A stretch of 36,971 nucleotides of DNA from CAZCVI01 sp964502145 (GTDB lineage: Bacteria > Acidobacteriota > Aminicenantia > UBA2199). The stretch spans positions 1-36,971 of the forward strand of contig CAZCVI010000074.1 of the NCBI GenBank assembly GCA_964502145.1. Reading direction: 5' to 3'. The notes beneath the pieces are model-generated. The model did not search any database, was not told the origin of the DNA, and saw nothing but the letters and a program-made list of their open reading frames with translations. The position numbers and the translations under genes are program-made. Below, piece by piece: positions 32,040-36,971 of the stretch (positions are counted from its first letter, which is position 1; every line of letters starts with the position of its first letter).

Positions 32040-33241
32040 CTTGCCACCAGTTCTTTTAAAACAATTCCGCACAATTCTGCGAATAATGGAGGGATCGCAT
32101 TTCCTACCTGAGAATAACGGGGCACGGTATGTCTCCTTATTTTGGAGCCCGTGGTATATTCGCCTTTGAATTCAAACCAATCAGGGAAAGATTGAATTCG
32201 GGCATATTCCCTGACTGTCGGAATCCTTGGCTCTGCATAATGGACAAAGTCGTCCGGGAGGGTGGTGAGAGTAAAACAAGGTTTATCCGCTCCCAATAAT
32301 TGAGTACTGGTTTTCTTGGTGCCATATTTCTCTCTGATCTGGTAATTGGATAACCGATTGGCGATAATATCATGGAATTTATTAATAATTCTTTTACTAT
32401 GGTTGACAAAACGGTGACTATCAGGTTGATCTGAAGAGCAATCCTTTCGCATCGCTTCCTGATACTTGCTCAGTGACTGCGTTCCCCTAAGACCCGCTTT
32501 GAAATGCAGGGAATCTGGGGAATCCACCTCCCCGTGCTTTCTCTCGATATCTGAAATAGCCTCTGCTAATGTCGTTAACGCATTGATTCCCTTTTTTGCC
32601 AGAAATCGTTCTCTCTTTTCCTCTAACAATTTAAAAAAACTGGCGCTATTACCGGCTAAGGTACCCACAATGATAAACCTTCTTCTCTGCTGGGGGATAC
32701 CGAATCTAGAAAAATCAATGATTCGTGATTCAGCATCGTTATACCCCATTTCTTTGAGGCGCTCAATGACAATGTCAGAATAGGGTCGGCCTCGCTTGCC
32801 AGTGCTATTTTTGAATCCAGTACCAAACCCTCTCACATTCTCAAAGAGAATAATTCTTGGCTTCACGAGTCTGACGAAATCCAGATATGAATTGGCCAAA
32901 AGATTTCTGTCGTCATTTTCATCTCTTTTACCGGCCAAAGAAAATCCTTGGCACGGTGGGCCACCCGCTACAAGCGCGACTTCTCCGGCCAGAAGTTTCA
33001 ACTCTTTGTGGTTATTTTTTAAGACTTCATCAATATTATGGTTGCACTTCTCCAACCAACTTGGCCAAGCGAAATGCTTCCGCTTTGTTAATAAGTTATA
33101 TTCGAGAGTTTTGAAGGCGCTGTGGTTCTTTTCGATAGCAAACAAGCCTTGCCATTTTGCAGCGTGAAGTCCCAGAGACAGCCCACCACATCCAGCAAAT
33201 AAGTCTATATAATTATAAGCAAAACCTTTTTCTTTTTCCAC
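32036..33241 (-). CDS. DNA (cytosine-5-)-methyltransferase
   Basis: The 401-residue C5-cytosine methyltransferase transfers a methyl group from SAM to a cytosine in a specific site. Motif I DLFAGCGG lies at 13-20, motif IV GGPPCQGFS at 93-101 with catalytic C97, motif VI ENVRG near 134, and motif X QVGNAIPP near the C-terminus. A target-recognition region precedes the last motifs. The only in-frame start is GTG at 33241, with no clear Shine-Dalgarno; a 15-bp palindrome occupies that place. It overlaps the truncated GHKL ATPase by 4 bp. Such pairs normally belong to restriction-modification or related defence operons; here the ATPase is broken and no nuclease is seen, so the enzyme may be an orphan modification methylase. 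Its recognition sequence cannot be read from the gene. Confidence 0.95.
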   Translation of the reverse strand: MEKEKGFAYNYIDLFAGCGGLSLGLHAAKWQGLFAIEKNHSAFKTLEYNLLTKRKHFAWPSWLEKCNHNIDEVLKNNHKELKLLAGEVALVAGGPPCQGFSLAGKRDENDDRNLLANSYLDFVRLVKPRIILFENVRGFGTGFKNSTGKRGRPYSDIVIERLKEMGYNDAESRIIDFSRFGIPQQRRRFIIVGTLAGNSASFFKLLEEKRERFLAKKGINALTTLAEAISDIERKHGEVDSPDSLHFKAGLRGTQSLSKYQEAMRKDCSSDQPDSHRFVNHSKRIINKFHDIIANRLSNYQIREKYGTKKTSTQLLGADKPCFTLTTLPDDFVHYAEPRIPTVREYARIQSFPDWFEFKGEYTTGSKIRRHTVPRYSQVGNAIPPLFAELCGIVLKELVAR

Positions 33242-33247
33242 GATGTT

Positions 33248-33262
33248 ATTCTATCATAGAAT
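33248..33262. promoter_or_regulatory. Candidate operator: 15-bp palindrome before the methyltransferase
   Basis: ATTCTAT-C-ATAGAAT is a perfect palindrome with a single central base. It ends 6 bp before the GTG start, where a ribosome-binding site would be expected. Its one-base centre suits a protein-binding DNA site better than an RNA hairpin. Confidence 0.4.
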
Positions 33263-33453
33263 GGTACTATTTCTCAATACGTTTGCCATTTGTTTTTCAA
33301 CTTTCCTTCAGCTTGGAAAATCAAATAAAATTTATTTTGCCCCTCAAAATGGTGGAAATAATTCTTTTTTGATGTATAATTATAGTGACTCTCGGTGCCA
33401 CTTTCCCTTGGTTTCAAAAATTAAGTGCTTTTGGCGAAATTATTGAACATCCC
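33263..33453. other. AT-rich intergenic DNA upstream of the methyltransferase
   Basis: No gene is recognised. A plus-strand TATAAT (33375-33380) has no convincing -35. Confidence 0.4.
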
Positions 33454-33642
33454 GGGAAAAACGACTCCAGAACCAAGGAAAACACGGACAAACCTGGGAA
33501 AAGCGACAACAAACCCAGGAAAAAGAACGAGAGAACAGGGGAAAACGATAAAAGAACGAGGGAAATGAACAACAAACCGAAGAAAAAAGACGAGGGAACC
33601 AAGAAAAAAGACAAAAAACCCAAAGAAAAAGACAACGGAACC
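33454..33642. repeat. 21-bp minisatellite, 9 degenerate units
   Basis: Nine units of 21 bp run without a break. On the plus strand each reads as a heptad of the form (G/K/R)(K/E)x(D/N)x(K/R/G)(T/P), for example GKNDSRT, GKSDNKP, KKKDEGT, KEKDNGT. The last codon is always Thr or Pro, with varying third bases. Because 21 is a multiple of three, frames stay open on both strands, so open frames alone do not prove a gene. The plus-strand frame has only a GTG start without a ribosome-binding site. Confidence 0.85.
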
Positions 33643-33881
33643 AGCTTTTTAACACAAAACAGAGGTGCAAACACTAAAAGCAATACGATTATAGCTTAAA
33701 AACGGTAAAACATTGATGAAAAAACAAAATTATTTCTCAATCTACCCCGGACAATAGATGTTTTTCCCTATTTGTCTCTTATTGGCAAATTTTTTAACAC
33801 GATGTCTGCCCGCCAAAGGAAAAAACCCTTTGGTTTATACATGTTGTGGCTTGTTTCCTACCATTCCGATGCTGTCAGGAG
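33643..33881. other. Intergenic stretch after the minisatellite
   Basis: No gene is seen. A weak hairpin CCAAAGG / CCTTTGG (33813-33833) lies downstream of the permease gene but has no T run in the minus direction, so it is not a convincing terminator. Confidence 0.4.
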
Positions 33882-34883
33882 TTAACCTTTCTTCAGTTTG
33901 GAAATAAGGATATATAGAAAGAAAGGCGCTCCCATAAAAGAGGTAATAATACCCACGGGAATTTCCACGGGGGGAATAAGAATGCGCGCTACAAAGTCGG
34001 TGACTACCAATAATAACCCTCCAGTAAACAAAGTGAAGGACAACACGGCTTTAAAATCATCTTTAAATAACAACCGGGCAATGTGCGGCACAATTAACCC
34101 GATGAATCCAATAGGACCAGCTATAGATACAACTACGCCAACCACTAATGAGACTAATATAAATATAAATGTACGGAACTTCTTCACATCCAACCCCTTG
34201 GAAGACGCAAATTGATCGCCACCTGAAATCAAGACGAGTTCGTTTCTGACTAAAAAGGTTGTCACGACAAAAAAAATGTATAAAGGCAATAGCACGCCAA
34301 TCTCTAAATACCCGGTCACTGAAATCCCACCCATCAACCACCGCAACACGCTCACGGTTTCGGCGTAATCGAGGAGATACTGGATCAAAAGGATCAAAGA
34401 AGAGAAAAAGAAATTCAACGCGACACCGGACATAAGCAAAGTGTAAATAGAAAAACTCTTGACAATGCGTGCGATACCAAGAATAATAAAAATGGTTAGC
34501 AATGCACCGGTAAAACCAAAAATAAACACACTATTCAAACCAAGAAACATGATGGAAAGCTTCAATTTCATAGCCAACACAGTACACGCGGCAGCTCCAG
34601 ATGAAACTCCCAAAGTATAGGGAGTGGCTAAACTGTTCTTAAATATATTCTGGAAAATCAACCCGGAAACAGCAAGCGACGACCCGACTAAAAACGCTAA
34701 CACGGTGCGGGGAACACGCAATTGCCAGAAAATAAAATTACTGGAGGTCTGCTCCATGGAAAATAATGATAATATATCAATCTTGATGATCCCAATAAAT
34801 GGCAGTATCACCAATACCAATACCCCAACACCAGCTATCCATATATATTTTTTATCCATGTCCATGTCCCATCGGCTAATCAT
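33882..34883 (-). CDS. FecCD/BtuC-type ABC transporter permease
   Basis: The 333-residue polytopic membrane protein belongs to the iron-siderophore/heme/cobalamin importer permease family, which forms a homodimer with two ATPase subunits. Diagnostic segments include RVPRTVLAFLVGSSLAVSGLIFQNIFKNSLATPYTLGVSSGAA near the N-terminus and GPIGFIGLIVPHIARLL toward the C-terminus. I count about nine or ten hydrophobic helices. The ATG at 34883 overlaps the end of the ATPase gene by 8 bp and is likely translationally coupled; later Met codons at 34865 and 34859 are alternatives. Reading from the upstream ATG would add a non-homologous segment overlapping the ATPase. The ligand cannot be told from the sequence. 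No periplasmic binding protein gene is nearby. Confidence 0.92.
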   Translation of the reverse strand: MISRWDMDMDKKYIWIAGVGVLVLVILPFIGIIKIDILSLFSMEQTSSNFIFWQLRVPRTVLAFLVGSSLAVSGLIFQNIFKNSLATPYTLGVSSGAAACTVLAMKLKLSIMFLGLNSVFIFGFTGALLTIFIILGIARIVKSFSIYTLLMSGVALNFFFSSLILLIQYLLDYAETVSVLRWLMGGISVTGYLEIGVLLPLYIFFVVTTFLVRNELVLISGGDQFASSKGLDVKKFRTFIFILVSLVVGVVVSIAGPIGFIGLIVPHIARLLFKDDFKAVLSFTLFTGGLLLVVTDFVARILIPPVEIPVGIITSFMGAPFFLYILISKLKKG

Positions 34884-35631
34884 CCAAGAATATAATCTCT
34901 TTTGAACCAAACATGATCTTTTCAAAGGCGGTATTGTAGGTTTGCTTGAGCATGGCTTTATCAAACACCTTGTCCCCAGCATACACGACCTGCCCTTTTT
35001 TTAGCGCTAATATTTTATTGACAATGGGATACATGATCTCAAAATCGTGCGAGACTACTATCAATGTTTTGCCCATCCGGTTCATTTCGATCATCATTTT
35101 TTTCAGGTTGGAAATCGCTTCCGGGTCCAAGAAGGTGAAAGGTTCATCAAAAACAATAATATCGACATCTTGAATAAACGCGGAGGCAATCATCACTTTT
35201 TTTCGCTCCCCACCACTCAATGTCGTGATATCGCGGTCTACAAACGACTCCAATTCGAGTTTTTGCACGACGTGGTGGTATATGCGGTAATCTTCGCTGG
35301 AATAATCTTTGAAAAAAGATTTGTATGGATAACGACCGGCCAAAAGTATCTCTTTTATTTTAATAGGCAGGGGGAAATCATCGAACTGAGGCTGATATGA
35401 AAGATATTTGGCCATTTCTTTAACTGGAATTCTTTTGATTTCCTGTCCCCCTATACGGGCGTGACCGAGATAATCGTGAATCTGACCACAAATGATTTTG
35501 AGCGTGGTTGTTTTGCCTGCTCCATTGGGACCGATCACCAACCAGAAATCACCGGGCGTGACCTGCAAATCAATACGATCAAGAATGGTCTGTTTATTTA
35601 CAGTATAACGAATATCCAACAATTCAATCAT
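34876..35631 (-). CDS. ABC transporter ATPase, FecE/BtuD-like
   Basis: The 251-residue nucleotide-binding subunit powers the FecCD-type importer. Walker A GPNGAGKTT is at 34-42, the Q-loop region YQPQ near 79-82, signature LSGGE at 138-142, Walker B IIVFDEP at 158-164 with catalytic E163, and the switch His in SHD at 195. The ATG at 35631 overlaps the endonuclease III stop as ATGA, and the domain begins immediately (MIELLDIRY); an upstream in-frame Met would add 28 residues lying inside the endonuclease gene. The permease gene starts before this gene ends. Both overlaps suggest coupled translation of the three genes. Confidence 0.94.
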   Translation of the reverse strand: MIELLDIRYTVNKQTILDRIDLQVTPGDFWLVIGPNGAGKTTTLKIICGQIHDYLGHARIGGQEIKRIPVKEMAKYLSYQPQFDDFPLPIKIKEILLAGRYPYKSFFKDYSSEDYRIYHHVVQKLELESFVDRDITTLSGGERKKVMIASAFIQDVDIIVFDEPFTFLDPEAISNLKKMMIEMNRMGKTLIVVSHDFEIMYPIVNKILALKKGQVVYAGDKVFDKAMLKQTYNTAFEKIMFGSKEIIFLDD

Positions 35632-36308
35632 TTTTTTCTTTTTGGTTCCTTTGTTTGGGTGGTCTGATTTTTGGCGAAAAAGTGACAATAGGGGGTGATT
35701 TGACATAACTGGCACAGTGGGCGAACGGGTTTACACAGAGTTTGCCCGAATCCGACCAATGTCTGGTTGATGCGGTTCCATTGTTCGGGTGGGAAGGTAT
35801 TGTTTAGTTCTTGTTCCACTTCTGCCGGTTTTTCTGCTGTGGCCCAGCCGAGGCGACGACTGATCCGAAACACATGGATATCTACTGCAATAGCCGGTTT
35901 TCCAAACGCCAGTGCTAAGACCAGGTTCGCTGTTTTTTGTCCTACCCCTGGTAATGCGGTTAATTCTGCCAGAGTGTTGGGTACGTCGCCGTTGCTTCCG
36001 GGAGAAGCGGTCAGAATAGCGGCGATTTGTTTGATATGTTTCGCTTTTTGTTTATAGAATCCTACGGGGTAAATATAGGTTGCGATCTGGGTTTCCGTTA
36101 ATTCATTCATGGCTTTGGGTGTTTCGGCCACGCCAAATAATTTTTCGGATGCTTTATGGGTGACCGCATCCTTGGTGCGAGAACTAATCAGCACGGAAAT
36201 CAGGATTCGGAAAGGAGTTTTGCGAATACTGGTCTCAAATGCTTGAACGGGAGGATGTAAGGGATTAACCATCGCATCAATAGCGTCCAACAAGGCTATA
36301 TTATCCAT
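35628..36308 (-). CDS. nth: Endonuclease III-like DNA glycosylase
   Basis: The 226-residue base-excision repair enzyme removes oxidised pyrimidines and nicks the abasic site. The helix-hairpin-helix LPGVGQKTA lies at 119-127 with the catalytic Lys at 125. The catalytic Asp is D143 in VDIHVFRISRRLGW. The C-terminal 4Fe-4S cluster is complete: C192-X6-C199-X2-C202-X5-C208. The length is normal, with a Lys/Thr-rich tail. The start has no strong ribosome-binding site and lies 42 nt after the OsmC gene; the stop overlaps the ABC ATPase start by 4 bp (ATGA). The link with a transporter is unusual and probably reflects operon packing. Confidence 0.95.
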   Translation of the reverse strand: MDNIALLDAIDAMVNPLHPPVQAFETSIRKTPFRILISVLISSRTKDAVTHKASEKLFGVAETPKAMNELTETQIATYIYPVGFYKQKAKHIKQIAAILTASPGSNGDVPNTLAELTALPGVGQKTANLVLALAFGKPAIAVDIHVFRISRRLGWATAEKPAEVEQELNNTFPPEQWNRINQTLVGFGQTLCKPVRPLCQLCQITPYCHFFAKNQTTQTKEPKRKK

Positions 36309-36350
36309 GTCGAATTACTTGAATGACGTTTTTATGCTAAACAAGGGATG

Positions 36351-36782
36351 TCACATCTCTTTGTCATTGATAATCAGTTTATGGGAGAGTTTTACTGTTG
36401 GTCTTAGGGTGGCGGAAACGCCGCAGTAGGTTTCCATGCTCAGTTGGATAGCGTGTTTGATTTTATCGGCTACCGCCGGTAATTTTTCTCCTTTGAAGAT
36501 ATAGCTGATTGTGATGGCTTGGATACGTTTCGGGAGTTCTGGTTCCAGTACTCCGTCTGTAGCGACTTCGAAGGATTCGATATCTGCTTGGATTTTCATT
36601 TTCCCGAGGATAGAAATGACATCCATGGCTGTACAACCGGCCAGGGAAACGAGGGTTAAACCTTTTGGTCTGGGACCTAAATTGTGTCCGCCTACCGAGG
36701 GGTCGGCGTCTATGACAAAGGAATAGTTTTCCAAGTGGGCATCAAAGGCCATGCCGTCTTTCCAGGTTACGCTTGCTTTCAT
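36351..36782 (-). CDS. OsmC family peroxiredoxin-like protein (YhfA-like)
   Basis: The 143-residue protein belongs to the OsmC/Ohr superfamily, thiol-dependent peroxidases that reduce organic hydroperoxides. The two active-site cysteines are present: C50 in SLAGCTAMDV and C120 in METYCGVSATL. The sequence GPRPKGLTLVSLAGC is typical of the YhfA-like branch rather than Ohr. A strong AGGAGGT lies 6 nt before the ATG. It is the first gene of the operon and sits directly under the promoter. An oxidative-stress role would fit with the following repair glycosylase, but that is inference. Confidence 0.93.
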   Translation of the reverse strand: MKASVTWKDGMAFDAHLENYSFVIDADPSVGGHNLGPRPKGLTLVSLAGCTAMDVISILGKMKIQADIESFEVATDGVLEPELPKRIQAITISYIFKGEKLPAVADKIKHAIQLSMETYCGVSATLRPTVKLSHKLIINDKEM

Positions 36783-36832
36783 TGTAGTACCTCCTGTTTA
36801 TTTTTTACTAAGTGTCTATATGTCAGTCTTTT

Positions 36833-36861
36833 ATTATAAGTCTTTAACTGTGCAATTGCAA
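36833..36861 (-). promoter_or_regulatory. Sigma70 promoter of the OsmC-nth-ABC operon
   Basis: On the minus strand TTGCAA (36861-36856), a 17-bp spacer and TATAAT (36838-36833) lie about 50 bp upstream of the OsmC start. Confidence 0.65.
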
Positions 36862-36899
36862 TAGTGATTAAATGGGGTGAATCCAACGCCAGATTTAAT

Positions 36900-36935
36900 G
36901 GGAGTTATGGGAAGTCTGGGAATTATGGGAATTGG
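36900..36935. repeat. Intergenic copy of the NRPS 9-bp minisatellite (4 units)
   Basis: GGGAGTTAT, GGGAAGTCT, GGGAATTAT and GGGAATTGG follow one another. Their reverse complements (ATAACTCCC, AGACTTCCC, ATAATTCCC, CCAATTCCC) belong to the same 9-mer family as the arrays inside the NRPS A domains. No gene covers them here. Confidence 0.85.
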
Positions 36936-36940
36936 ACAAA

Positions 36941-36971
36941 ACCGCTTCGCGGTAATGGCCTGCGGCCTATT
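36941..36971. repeat. Two adjacent small hairpins at the window edge
   Basis: ACCGC-TTC-GCGGT (36941-36953) is followed directly by AAT-GGCC-TGC-GGCC-T-ATT (36954-36971), which reaches the window end. This could be a REP-like element or a terminator. The edge prevents judgement. Confidence 0.4.

Noticed and set aside
33414..33683. Hydrophobic minus-strand ORFs over the same minisatellite
   Set aside because: Shadow of the A-rich repeat (Phe/Leu/Ser-rich by base composition).
33385..33699. 104-codon Lys-rich plus-strand ORF over the 21-bp minisatellite
   Set aside because: A GTG start without ribosome-binding site, overlapping the only -10-like box. Open frames are expected from a repeat whose period is a multiple of three. 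Kept as a repeat and discussed as a finding.
33813..33833. Hairpin CCAAAGG/CCTTTGG as terminator of the permease operon
   Set aside because: No T run follows in the minus direction and the stem is short.

Overview
The window looks like a bacterial genome or metagenome contig of moderately low G+C. Several sigma70-type promoters and clear Shine-Dalgarno sites fit this. A very large NRPS gene, a secreted NHL/6-bladed-propeller-like protein and abundant short minisatellites remind me of uncultured Acidobacteriota-related lineages such as Ca. Aminicenantes. That placement is an impression only; no rRNA or marker gene is present.

Region 1 (1-23072): one promoter and one plus-strand gene of 22.7 kb encode a 7568-residue non-ribosomal peptide synthetase. 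Its order is C-T | C-A-T | C-A-T | C-A-T | C-A-T | C-A-T-E | C-A-T-TE. The first unit has no adenylation domain and its C domain looks like a D-donor type, so an upstream NRPS protein outside the window is expected. Five of the six A domains carry an in-frame array of a 9-bp minisatellite (Pro-Ile-Thr/Leu/Ile repeats) at the same place, just before the A3 motif. The same 9-mer reappears, non-coding, at the right edge of the window. A hairpin repeat follows the gene.

Region 2 (23026-27501): a three-gene minus-strand signalling operon encodes a soluble GAF-like histidine kinase, a single-domain response regulator and a two-TM coiled-coil protein. It has its own promoter and a 7-codon leader ORF. 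It is bracketed by two inverted copies of a 47-bp palindromic element with a conserved loop.

Region 3 (27526-29947): a TIGR01777/YfcH-type SDR epimerase, its terminator, an orphan ORF remnant, and a secreted propeller-like protein with its promoter.

Region 4 (30176-33262): a compact RiPP-type unit. A PqqD-like/radical SAM/SPASM maturase under a perfect consensus promoter is followed 21 bp later by a 48-residue precursor-like peptide ending in a CCGC cluster, then by a 13-bp-stem terminator. Upstream, on the same strand, are a C5-cytosine methyltransferase and a truncated GHKL-ATPase gene, probably the remains of a restriction-modification operon.

Region 5 (33263-36971): a 9 x 21-bp minisatellite in a gene-poor stretch, then a tightly packed minus-strand operon OsmC - endonuclease III - ABC ATPase - FecCD permease. 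The ABC pair would import a metal chelate or cobalamin-like ligand, but no binding protein is encoded here. The right edge holds the 9-bp repeat and two small hairpins.

The best candidates for something undescribed are the radical-SAM/CCGC-peptide unit, the minisatellite shared by NRPS A domains and intergenic DNA, and the palindrome-flanked signalling cassette.
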